The translations under genes were made by a program, and so were the position numbers. Positions 58,701 to 64,000 of a DNA stretch of 64,000 nucleotides are shown here, piece by piece. Below the pieces are notes generated by a model. That model saw only the letters and a program-made list of their open reading frames with translations, was not told the origin of the DNA and did not search any database. How positions within the stretch are numbered: position 1 is the first letter of the stretch; the number at the start of each line of letters is the position of its first letter. This DNA is from Lumbricus terrestris. Its lineage: Eukaryota; Annelida; Clitellata; Crassiclitellata; Lumbricidae. The stretch covers positions 29,272,677-29,336,676 of the forward strand of contig OX457046.1 in assembly GCA_949752735.1 (NCBI GenBank). The letters run 5' to 3'.

Positions 58701-61700
58701 TCCTGTGGATTGAAATTGCTCGAGTCGACTCGCATTCCATTGGGATAAACTCGGGACAGGAAGCGTTTGTTGTGGTTGACGAACTCCTCTGGGCAGGCGT
58801 TGGCCAATCGCATGGCGGTTGACTCGCTGAACGATATCAACTCATAGCACTTCCCTGTAACAACAAGAAACAACAGAAACAATCAGCGTAATGCAAAAAC
58901 ATTCAAATTAGCATTAAACAACATTTCATAACATTTTGTAAAACAGCTTCGTTTATTAATTATCACTATATATGATAATTGTTTGTTAAGTGCTTTGTTA
59001 TGTGACCTTGGCCGGGAGAAAGGGACCACATGTCACAAATGGACTTAGCAACAGTTTTCATAAGCTGATATATGATGAGAAAGTCGTACTAAAAATTTCA
59101 AGACTTTGACCCAATGTTTGTGTCACATGTAAACGAAAACCATAAAAACTCATATGGCAGGAAATCACAATAAGAATTTAATCTGTCTGAGCATGATGCG
59201 AAATTAACACTGTTTGACCTTAATACATCAGGTGGCGTAATATAGTTTGCAAAACAGTGAGCCAAAGGTGTAGCTGCATTAAATAAACACAAAAGCAACA
59301 ATCATAATGCACTAGAGAATCAAACGCTGTTGCGGCATGTACACATTGTACAGGGCCCCTGAATGGTACACAAAGAACGTACCACGCTGAAGTGCTGTCT
59401 GGAAATCTTGAAATCGAACAGATCGACAGTGCTGGACCATATCGGACAATTCCTTCGCAAGTCTGTATTTCTTAAGCGACCCCTCCTGTTACCATAGACA
59501 TAAAACACACTAGATCATAAATCGAGGCTTTGAAAATTCTGTAACTTGTAACATCAAAACTGCACTGCTTATAACGATAAGATAAGAATATTCTTTAACT
59601 GACCAATTGCTATCCACATTCTCGTGTACATGGCAATAAACTTACATCATCCATAGAACCAATAAAATGTTAAATGTTTTAGAATAACACACTTAATACT
59701 AAATCCACTTTGGCTTACATGACATGACATTTAAAATAAGATAAATCATCTTCGTTAAAAATGATTTCTTTGTTAAGTTGCCCTCGCTAGGGATAATAAA
59801 AATCTGCTCGTGCAGTCTTGGCCTTATAGAGTAGGGCTGACCTTACATGGTTTATACCCATGAATGAACTTGAGTTAGAACTAAGGCTGAATAAATCCTT
59901 CAACCGCAACGCAAAACATTTCAATAACATCCGTTAAATGAAAAGTTATGAAAAAGAATCAAAGTAACGCTCAAAAACAAAAATGGACGATCACTTTGAA
60001 CCAAACATATAACAGTTTAAACGCACATACGCCACTTTTACCGAATAACGTCGTGCTGTCCAAACCTAAACAACCGAATACTTGAAACCGATATTTAAAG
60101 TGAACGCAAATCTTTAAACTACTCACCCGTTTGTTCGTTTTACGGTGCTGTTCGGTTTCTGCCACCTCATCCTCTTCCGTAACGTAACCATCTTCCTCGT
60201 TCTCAACATTGTCGGGTAACTTCTTGCACTGTAAAGCAACAACAAAACCATGAGAGAAGAAACACTGCGCAGACGTTTATATTTATAGCATAACCACAAC
60301 CGTCGATACATTAAAATGACAAAACATCTCATCATAGTAATGAGCAAGTATATGATGGTCACAAAAGGAAATCCAGAAGTAAAGTAACAAAAAACATGAA
60401 AGAGTAAACATCGCATCCAAAGCACAGTACAAACATATACAGTACAAACATGTACACGTACATATGCTACCAGACAGCGTCGAGCCTTCTCGGTTGTTGG
60501 CCCGTCCATATGGAATGGGCTCCCGCTTGCACTACGCTTACTACCTTGGAATAATTTGCCTGCTTTCTACCAGTTGCTCAAGACCTATCTTTTAGCTGTT
60601 GCTGGGCTGGGAGTGCTTCTGAGTAGGCTTCTTGAAGGGGCGCTATATAAGTTTTTGGAATGAATGAATGAATATAAATATACGGGTGTAGGACCGCCCA
60701 TCTGGAATGACCTCCCTTTATTACATCTGACCAATCAAGCTTTGCTTCATAAATCTCTCAAGTCTTTTTCCCTTTGCTGTAGCTAGGCTGGGAGCGCTCC
60801 CGAGTAGATTTCTTGAAGAGGTGCAACATAATTATGTCCAAAGAATGAATGAATGAATGAAAGAATGAATACTATCATACCAATGCATGCATACATGACA
60901 ACAATGCCCAATAATGGTTATTTTGGGACAGAAATGTATACTACTCTTGCTGCAGTTTGTTCATAATTATTCTGGCACATGTGTTGCCTCTGTTCTAAAT
61001 CGCATGACAGAAACAACAATTAAATTAGAAAACAATAAACCGGTGCACTCCGCTCTGAGTGTGCATGTACCGAACTCGTGACAAGGCACAATGATGGAAT
61101 GCAATTATATTTGTACACTATACACTGCATACAGCCTCTGTCATGAAAAACTGTTGATGGAGAGTGCATCAGGAGTTCAGAAGTCTCAACATATGCATGA
61201 CGTGATGACATGGCAAGTCTCAACATATGCAAGACGTGAATGACATAGCAAGTCTCAGCATATGCATGACGTGATGACATAGCAAGTCTCAGCATATGCA
61301 TGATGTGAATGACATAGCAAGTCTCAGCATATGCAAGACGTGAATGACATAGCAAGTCTCAACATATGCATGACGTGAATGACATAGCAAGTCTCAGCAT
61401 AAGCATGACATGATGACATGGCAAGTCTCAACATATGCATGACGTGAACGACATAGTAACTGTCGTAGAAACTGGAAAACGAAGACTACCCATGAACACA
61501 AATAATGACACATCAGGTTTCTGTCGTGCAACCAGAAATTGCATCTGCTAGAGTTGTAGGCACAATCAAATTATATCTGCTACAAACATAAGACCAGAGT
61601 GATACAAAATTTTTAAAATGGCACTGATACATATGCTGACATTCTAAATATCATGCAGACATTCTAAACCGAACACTGATACACAGGCTGATGTTCTAAA

Positions 61701-62628
61701 TATGACACTGACACAGAGGCTGATATCCAAAAGATGATGCTGACACAAGGTTGACATTCTAAACATGATACTGACACAAAGGCTGACATTCTAAACCCGA
61801 CTCTGACACAAAACCTGACAATATAAACATGACGCTGACACAAAGGTTGACATTCCAAACATGACACACACTGACACAACTTTGGACTCTACATGAATGC
61901 CAAAAATTGAAGACGACCAAGACTTGCAAAGAAGCTCCACTCTGTGCCTATCTAGTAAGAAAACCTGAGTCCACATCAATGCTCAACTGAAATGGTGTAA
62001 CAGAAGTGAAAAGGTTCAACTAATTCCTTGGTGACATAAATGTTTCAAAGGCGTAAGACCGACTTCACTCAAAGCGCAGCAAACACTTCCTTAACGTGCG
62101 CAGTACGCATTTTCTGAAAAAGCACAATTACACACTATTAAAATGCGCAAATCGCATTTTTTATAAGCTGCACGATCCGCATGTCGTCAAAATGAACCAA
62201 CAGTTCCAGAAGGATTGTATAAATCACGAGACGGCACAATCTGATTGTCAACCGGAGCGTAGGAATGGCACCAAGTCCTTTCAATACATCATCAACGATG
62301 AACAAAGAAAACTGTTTGAAAAGAGGCATCAGACCACGAAATCCACTCTCGGAATCTCCCCAATGGCATGAAAGCTCGACAAAAGAAGCTTGGAAAAAAG
62401 TAATTATCGTCTCTAACGATCTGAGATGTTACTACGAAAAGAATGATCAGTTCATTTACCTTGACTAGGATTTTGTGCTTCAGCGACTCGGGCGAAGGGA
62501 GGTACTGCATGCCGGCATCGACTTTTTCTGCGCACAGCTTTCTCTCGAAGACTTCTTTCATGATCTCGGACATCAGTTGCTGCTGCTTCAGACTGCAGTG
62601 GTTCTCCAGATTCATTACCACAGGATAT
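45065..62628 (-). CDS. PLCL: PLCL (PRIP) phospholipase C-like protein gene, 15 coding exons, 5' part outside window
   Basis: The PLCL1/PLCL2 (PRIP) family resembles phospholipase C delta, but the vertebrate members are catalytically inactive scaffolds that bind inositol phosphates, phosphatases and GABA-A receptor partners. Fifteen minus-strand exons, each with AG/GT borders and compatible phases, join into 643 codons plus a stop. In order they give the end of the X domain, a short acidic X-Y linker, the Y domain ([20 protein letters not shown] motifs), a C2 domain ([27 protein letters not shown]) and a C-terminal tail. The tail motifs [12 protein letters not shown] and NFAWN are the reason for calling PLCL rather than PLC-delta, which ends after C2. 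The catalytic His residues of PLC lie in upstream exons outside the window, so loss of activity cannot be judged here. The introns carry many repeats. Assignment rests on recalled family sequence. Confidence 0.93.
45338..45545 (+). mobile_element. tRNA-derived SINE (main family)
   Basis: Best head: GGCGCGGTGGTGTAGGGG (A box), GGGTTCGAATCC (B box), then GAGCAAGTCCTTCACTCGC, AATTGC, and tail GGGAGCGCCTGTGAGTAG. Lies in the last PLCL intron, opposite to the gene. Confidence 0.88.
45640..46190 (-). mobile_element. Two LINE 3' fragments
   Basis: 45640-45740 and 45815-46060 each show, on the minus strand, the AGTAG, CTATAT-like and GAATGAATG tail. The second keeps the C-terminal coding word [14 protein letters not shown]. 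The AGC/AGT serine-type run at 46070-46140 is low complexity. Confidence 0.7.
46396..46491 (-). CDS. PLCL: PLCL exon: C-terminal region 5
   Basis: 96 nt in phase 0, acceptor GTTGTAG, donor GTATTT. It encodes [20 protein letters not shown] and LEDMKQ. The motif F-A-W-N-x-x-V-L-K-G-Q-x-D-L-L is a PLCL tail signature absent from PLC-delta as far as I recall. Confidence 0.92.
46685..47105. mobile_element. LINE fragments in both orientations
   Basis: 46690-46765 is a minus-strand tail (GGGAGCACCTTTGAGTAG). 46800-47100 reads on the plus strand as a CR1-like C-terminus ([20 protein letters not shown]) with frameshifts. Confidence 0.6.
47388..47480 (-). CDS. PLCL: PLCL exon: C-terminal region 4, acceptor inside minisatellite edge
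   Basis: 93 nt, phase 0 at both ends. It reads [20 protein letters not shown] and then GLKGKKLNK. The acceptor that keeps phase 0 and the family's usual residue spacing is GTTGATAG just above 47480, and it lies in the edge unit of the adjacent 34-bp minisatellite. A nearer AG at 47464-47465 would start in the wrong phase. The first eight residues are poorly conserved, so the acceptor is inferred from phase and length. Confidence 0.83.
47473..48815. repeat. 34-bp minisatellite, about 39 units, each holding a PLCL splice-acceptor copy
   Basis: Unit CTTATTAGCTATCAACACAA then GAAGAACTTAATCA. On the gene's strand every unit reads AAGTTCTTCTTGTGTTGATAG then CTAATAAG, a pyrimidine-rich AG acceptor plus the first 8 nt of the adjacent exon. 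Variant units (AACGCAAG; AGCAATCAACACAAGG) recur 476 bp apart, i.e. every 14 units. Confidence 0.95.
49133..49186 (-). CDS. PLCL: PLCL exon: C-terminal region 3 (54 nt)
   Basis: A small 54-nt exon in phase 0, acceptor ATACAG, donor GTGTGT. It encodes [18 protein letters not shown], which lines up with E-S-R-F-L-I-E-M-A-D in PLCL. The next intron contains the large 34-bp minisatellite. Confidence 0.88.
49316..49400 (+). mobile_element. tRNA-like SINE head fragment
   Basis: GCATGATAGCCTCATGGTTA resembles an A box, and GGGGTTCAATTCCC a B box. No clear tail. Confidence 0.5.
49648..49721. repeat. (AT)n microsatellite
   Basis: About 37 uninterrupted AT dinucleotides in a PLCL intron. Confidence 0.97.
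49809..49877 (-). CDS. PLCL: PLCL exon: C-terminal region 2
   Basis: 69 nt in phase 0, acceptor TATACAG, donor GTTTGT. It encodes [19 protein letters not shown], matching the PLCL stretch F-P-x-(6)-I-P-D-V-x-K-K. The (AT)n tract at 49648-49721 lies in the following intron. Confidence 0.86.
50085..50200 (+). mobile_element. LINE tail fragment with ACAATAC run
   Basis: CACTGGGAGTGCCTCTGATT, GAGAGGCGCTATATCAATGC, then ACAATACAATGCAATAC. Confidence 0.7.
50437..50705. repeat. Degenerate ATTGTATTG/ATCAATGG tandem repeat
   Basis: About eight units of roughly 30 bp, built from GTATTGTATTGTAT and TTAATCAATGG. Probably expanded from a LINE ATACAATAC tail. Confidence 0.75.
50740..50925 (-). CDS. PLCL: PLCL exon: C-terminal region 1
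   Basis: 186 nt in phase 0, acceptor TTCTTAG, donor GTAAGA. It encodes [28 protein letters not shown] and [11 protein letters not shown], similar to the PLCL string L-C-G-L-P-P-I-A-S-L-K-Q. A later GT at 50706-50707 would give a longer exon, but its phase does not fit the next exon. Confidence 0.9.
51425..51555 (-). mobile_element. LINE 3' end of the 19755 subfamily
   Basis: The reverse complement matches the end of the 19755-21336 LINE, including CTTGAAGTC, CCTCGGGGCTGTCACGCTGA and GCTAGTCTGTAAGAGGTGC. Confidence 0.85.
51556..51780 (+). mobile_element. tRNA-derived SINE (main family)
   Basis: GGGTTTAAATCCACCTCA (B box), CGCAATTGCTCATGGCATGA and tail GCCGGGAGCGTTTCCGAGA then CTAGAAGGGG. The head is diverged. 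Confidence 0.75.
52070..52195. repeat. AGATTAAAGAAC minisatellite
   Basis: About ten units of 11-12 bp (AAAGAACAGATT and AAAGATCAGCTT variants) in a PLCL intron. Confidence 0.88.
52365..52410 (+). mobile_element. Short LINE tail relic
   Basis: TTTAAGGGGTGTTATATAAA then TTCTTGAAATGAAC, ending 23 bp below the PLCL exon at 52433. Confidence 0.55.
52433..52534 (-). CDS. PLCL: PLCL exon: post-C2 basic segment
   Basis: 102 nt in phase 0, acceptor TTTGCAG, donor GTCTCG. A basic stretch ([12 protein letters not shown]) is followed by [11 protein letters not shown], which resembles the segment after C2 in PLCL proteins (L-K-T-I-D-D-x-F-K). Confidence 0.9.
53061..53158 (-). CDS. PLCL: PLCL exon: end of C2 domain
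   Basis: 98 nt, acceptor TTTTGCAG, donor taken as GTACGT after GGC. It encodes [20 protein letters not shown] and [12 protein letters not shown], matching the last C2 strands of PLCL. The donor choice restores phase 0 for the next exon; a donor a few bases away would break the frame. Confidence 0.88.
53743..53805. mobile_element. piggyBac-like MITE
   Basis: 63 bp, CCCATTACCGACC at left after TTAA (53739-53742) and GTCAGTAAAGGG at right followed by CTAA. Inverse relative at 43945-44003. Confidence 0.5.
53831..54020. repeat. Dispersed repeat core and LINE tail relics
   Basis: 53841-53880 is the GTGCCAGTCCCAAGCCTGGA core. 53920-53950 (GGGCGCTACATAAATTTTC) and 53990-54020 are LINE tail pieces. 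Confidence 0.6.
54068..54279 (-). mobile_element. Complete tRNA-derived SINE abutting a PLCL splice donor
   Basis: On the minus strand: GGGGTGCGATGGTGTAGTGG (A box), GGTTCGAATCCACCTCAAG (B box), CTTGAGCAAGTCTTTCACTC, GCAATTGCTTGG, and tail GTCGGGAGCGCCTCTGAGTA then GAGCTTGAGGGGGTGCTATA. Same strand as the gene. Confidence 0.92.
54285..54428 (-). CDS. PLCL: PLCL exon: C2 domain, second half
   Basis: 144 nt, acceptor CTGTTAG, donor GTAAGT. It encodes [16 protein letters not shown], then [20 protein letters not shown] and PFECMQPG. The SINE at 54068-54279 begins within about six bases of the splice donor, so part of the donor context is SINE sequence. Confidence 0.94.
54620..54720 (-). mobile_element. 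LINE tail fragment
   Basis: The minus strand gives CCTTGAAGGGGTTGTGCTAT then ATAAACG, plus AGACTGTCCTTTTTAGCC upstream. Confidence 0.6.
55285..55400 (+). mobile_element. LINE tail fragment
   Basis: CTCTTAAGACAGTTCTCTTT, GAGTCGGGAGCGCTTCTGAG and CTTGAAGAGGAGCTATATAA, ending in GAATGAACGAATA. Confidence 0.75.
55425..55612. repeat. 16-bp minisatellite (AAAGATGAACAACACT)
   Basis: About eleven units with a variant (AAAGATGAACTTGTAACAC) in the middle. It begins next to the LINE tail. Confidence 0.9.
55761..56116. mobile_element. hAT-type MITE next to a PLCL splice donor
   Basis: Ends CAAGGCCGTAGCCAGG and CCTAGCTACTGCCTTG. Imperfect 8-bp duplication CGCCTATT (55753-55760) and CGCCGATT (56117-56124). 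Contains repeats of TTTTTCAGTCATCCGGCC and TTTCGGGGGGTGTT. Confidence 0.82.
56146..56284 (-). CDS. PLCL: PLCL exon: C2 domain, first half
   Basis: 139 nt starting in phase 0, acceptor GTAACAG, donor GTGAGA. It encodes [27 protein letters not shown] and RTKTVQHS, typical early strands of a C2 domain. A hAT-type MITE (55761-56116) sits 20 bp inside the downstream intron, close to the donor. Confidence 0.94.
56400..56475 (+). mobile_element. LINE tail relic
   Basis: GTCAGGAGCACCTATGAGTG, then GAGTCATATAAATTTTG. Confidence 0.6.
57290..57390 (+). mobile_element. LINE tail with GAATGAATG run
   Basis: AGCCACTCTGAGTAGATATC, TTGAAGAGGTGCTATACAAA, then about a dozen GAAT repeats, ending 14 bp below the PLCL exon at 57404. 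Confidence 0.8.
57404..57582 (-). CDS. PLCL: PLCL exon: end of Y domain and start of C2
   Basis: 179 nt, acceptor TGTGTAG, donor GTATGC. It encodes [18 protein letters not shown], then [20 protein letters not shown] and [13 protein letters not shown]. The run [12 protein letters not shown] matches PLCL proteins as I recall them better than PLC-delta. Confidence 0.95.
57763..57825 (-). repeat. Dispersed repeat core
   Basis: Minus-strand copy: CAGTGCCAGTCCCAAGCCTG then GATAAAGGAGGAGGGTGGCG. Best conserved of the four copies. Confidence 0.65.
58675..58854 (-). CDS. PLCL: PLCL exon: Y domain core
   Basis: 180 nt, acceptor GTTACAG, donor GTATGC. It reads [17 protein letters not shown], then [20 protein letters not shown] and WNCGCQL. 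These are the most conserved Y-domain strings of the PLC superfamily. The final base G joins TC of the next exon to make the Val of GCQLVALNYQT. Confidence 0.95.
59383..59485 (-). CDS. PLCL: PLCL exon: start of Y domain
   Basis: 103 nt starting in phase 0 and leaving one base. Acceptor GTAACAG, donor GTACGT. It encodes [17 protein letters not shown], the usual opening of the PLC Y domain (K-E-L-S-D, then C-x-S-V). The codon split G|GG joins it correctly to the next exon. Confidence 0.93.
60127..60228 (-). CDS. PLCL: PLCL exon: acidic X-Y linker
   Basis: 102 nt, phase 0 at both ends, with acceptor TTTACAG and donor GTGAGT. It opens with [14 protein letters not shown], continuing the X-domain end, and then gives a Glu/Asp-rich stretch. 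PLCL proteins have a short acidic linker of this kind, which can shield the lipid-binding pocket in PLC relatives. Confidence 0.92.
60470..60680 (+). mobile_element. LINE 3' fragment
   Basis: The C-terminal coding remnant [19 protein letters not shown] is followed by GGGAGTGCTTCTGAGTAGGC, GAAGGGGCGCTATATAAG and a GAATGAATG tail. Confidence 0.85.
60683..60875 (+). mobile_element. Second LINE 3' fragment, tandem to the first
   Basis: GTAGGACCGCCCATCTGGAA, CTCAAGTCTTTTTCCCTTTG, GGGAGCGCTCCCGAGTAGAT and a GAATGAATG tail. It begins at the previous tail, as if targeted to it. Confidence 0.85.
61183..61462. repeat. 34-35-bp minisatellite
   Basis: Eight units of CAAGTCTCAGCATATGCATG then ACGTGAATGACATAG in the intron between PLCL exons 60127 and 62460. 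Confidence 0.9.
61620..61882. repeat. Degenerate 30-32-bp minisatellite
   Basis: About eight units around CTGACACAAAGGCTGACATT then CTAAACATGA. Confidence 0.85.
62460..62628 (-). CDS. PLCL: PLCL exon: end of X domain
   Basis: First visible exon of the gene (169 nt). The acceptor is ATTTAG before 62628 and the donor is GTAAAT below 62460. One base completes a codon from an upstream exon, then it reads [17 protein letters not shown] and ends in LKHKILVK in phase 0. The ENHC and LPSPESLK strings are X-domain landmarks. The glutamate of ENHC, which matches PLC-delta1 Glu390, is kept. Confidence 0.93.
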
Positions 62629-62639
62629 CTAAATATCAC

Positions 62640-63015
62640 ACATAGCATACACACGCAATGTATTTTCACACGTTTGGGAGCCAAAATACACATGTTTATA
62701 ACTGGGCATCTACACATCACAGAATATCATACATGCAATGTATTTTTACATGTATGGTAGTCAAAATACACACATTTATAACTGGGTATCTACACATCAC
62801 AGAATATTATACATGCAATGTATTTTTACACGTATGGGATTCAAAATACACACATTTATTACTGGGTATCTACACATCACAGAATATTATACAAGCAATG
62901 TATTTTACACGTATCGGATTCAAAATACACAAGTTTATAACTGGGTATCTACATATCACATAGAATACACAATCACACGTGCAATGTATTCTCACACGTA
63001 TGGGAGTCAAAATAT
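62640..63015. repeat. About 80-bp tandem repeat, nearly five units
   Basis: Units of ATACACATTTATAACTGGGT, ATCTACACATCACAGAATAT and CAATGTATTTTTACACGTAT, starting 12 bp upstream of the PLCL exon at 62628. Confidence 0.9.
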
Positions 63016-63480
63016 TTTTTACAAGTGTTTACAACTGCTCAAAGCAGGGAATTCAAAGAATGTTTTTTGGTCCAGAATCCCCCCCCAGGAGTGCCGGGTA
63101 TATATGACAACTGGCAGCTAGGGAGTGGCGGGTTCAAGGGTCAAACAGTGCTATAAAAAAATGTCCAATATTAGCAATGCACCTAATCTATGAAAACGAG
63201 ATCCGTTCATCGCTGCACTTAAACTGCCGTGATTACACAGAGCACTGAACCTGTTGAGACCCCAATTCCTTTGAAAGCCATCTTAAGTACTGAATTATAC
63301 TGCACTCCAGAATCAAATTAAATCTGGGATCGATATCCTCCGTCTAACTGCATTAGATTTCCCGTTATAATAACGTGAGTTAGATTGACGTCCTGGGTAT
63401 TGTATCGTATAATATGAGATACAAAACCCTGGACATCAGTCTAGTAAAAATAAAAAATGTACAGCTTTATAAATGGTCAT
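63016..63480. other. No exon recognised
   Basis: PLCL intron sequence; I could not find the next upstream X-domain exon here. Confidence 0.4.
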
Positions 63481-63484
63481 ATTA

Positions 63485-63770
63485 CGCCCATATATAAAGC
63501 GCTTCTCTCAGCAAAAGCTTTTCAGAAGCACTCTAAGTGCAATCGACCTCAAGAGAAATGGCAGTTGATTTGAGGTGAGAGAAAGATGAGGAAAAACTAC
63601 CGGTACCAGAGCGTGGTGGAGGTAACTGATGGTGGAAGTCCATTCCAAAGAGAGGGGCCTACGCAGGCAAAGTATTTGATTTGAGACATGTCAGTCCTGA
63701 GAAGGGGAACAAAGAGGTCAAGCCGATCAGAGGATCTAAGAGGAAGCAGTAAACTGCCATAGAGGGTCAG
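63485..63770 (-). mobile_element. LINE 3' fragment
   Basis: The minus strand encodes SSDRLDLFVPLLRTDMSQIK and GPSLWNGLPPSV, then the tail GAGTGCTTCTGAAAAGC and GAGAAGCGCTTTATATATG. Confidence 0.8.
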
Positions 63771-64000
63771 CCATATTGTAACACAGAGGTGCTGGCAAAA
63801 ATAAAACAATAACCGACAATATCCCCATTTCATATTGCCAATATTATCAACAAAGATCTCTCTGTCATTCGAACACTCAGTGAAATTCATTTGAGCCTTG
63901 GAGAAAATAATTTCTAACCAGAGGTAGACAAAAAAGGCAAAAATCAGAAATGTTCAAACAAAATGACAAGCCTTTATACGTACAAACCAGGGCCTGTTTT
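63771..64000. other. No feature recognised
   Basis: PLCL intron continues to the window edge; nothing identified. Confidence 0.4.

Noticed and set aside
61020..61879. Minus-strand ORFs of 60-111 codons
   Set aside because: They translate the 34-35-bp and 30-32-bp minisatellites and have no recognisable motif.
61620..63121. Plus-strand ORFs across 62658-63121
   Set aside because: They follow the roughly 80-bp tandem repeat, whose units all translate to similar strings; they run opposite to the PLCL gene.

Overview
This window is intron-rich, repeat-dense animal nuclear DNA. There are no operons or bacterial-type genes. The GT-AG split exons, CR1/L2-type LINEs, tRNA-derived SINEs, hAT, mariner and Harbinger-like DNA transposons and many mini- and microsatellites point to an invertebrate metazoan. 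The frequent TAGGCCTA-type words hint at a marine deuterostome such as an echinoderm or hemichordate, but that is only an impression.

The one gene identified with confidence lies on the minus strand from 62628 down to 45065. It is an ortholog of the phospholipase C-like proteins PLCL1/PLCL2 (PRIP). Fifteen exons with compatible phases encode the end of the X domain, the X-Y linker, the Y domain, the C2 domain and the PRIP-specific C-terminal tail with its stop codon. The 5' exons lie beyond position 64000. Its introns hold LINE tails, SINEs, MITEs and minisatellites. Two insertions sit almost on splice donors, and a 34-bp minisatellite of about 39 units repeats one intron's splice acceptor.

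Region by region: 1-2.1 kb is a 5'-truncated LINE fused to another LINE's tail. 4.2-17.7 kb is a field of DNA transposons: several hAT MITEs with 8-bp target duplications, a Harbinger-like element, a DD37D mariner deletion derivative, an unusual C-rich inverted-array element at 8.3-9.1 kb, and a nested TIR element at 14.9-15.4 kb. 18.6-22.3 kb is a local duplication around a second LINE. 22.5-29.2 kb holds a candidate plus-strand gene for a small membrane protein, in which segments carrying a basic/acidic exon have been tandemly duplicated. 30.1-32.3 kb is a nearly complete hAT transposon with a frameshifted transposase. 36.1-36.5 kb is an inverted copy of 21.9-22.3 kb, so related sequence brackets about 14 kb. 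37.2-38.2 kb is a tandem array grown from one exon of a KIF21-like kinesin motor. 39.2-41.4 kb is a block-permuted copy of 10.0-11.9 kb. 44.3-63.9 kb is the PLCL gene and its repeats.

The mobile elements appear to cooperate: the main SINE family ends in the same roughly 45-bp tail as the LINEs here, which suggests the LINE machinery moves the SINE. The host-gene story is mainly one of exons and splice sites being copied by tandem duplication (kinesin exon, acidic-tail exons, PLCL splice acceptor). All calls were made by eye from the sequence; no database search was run.
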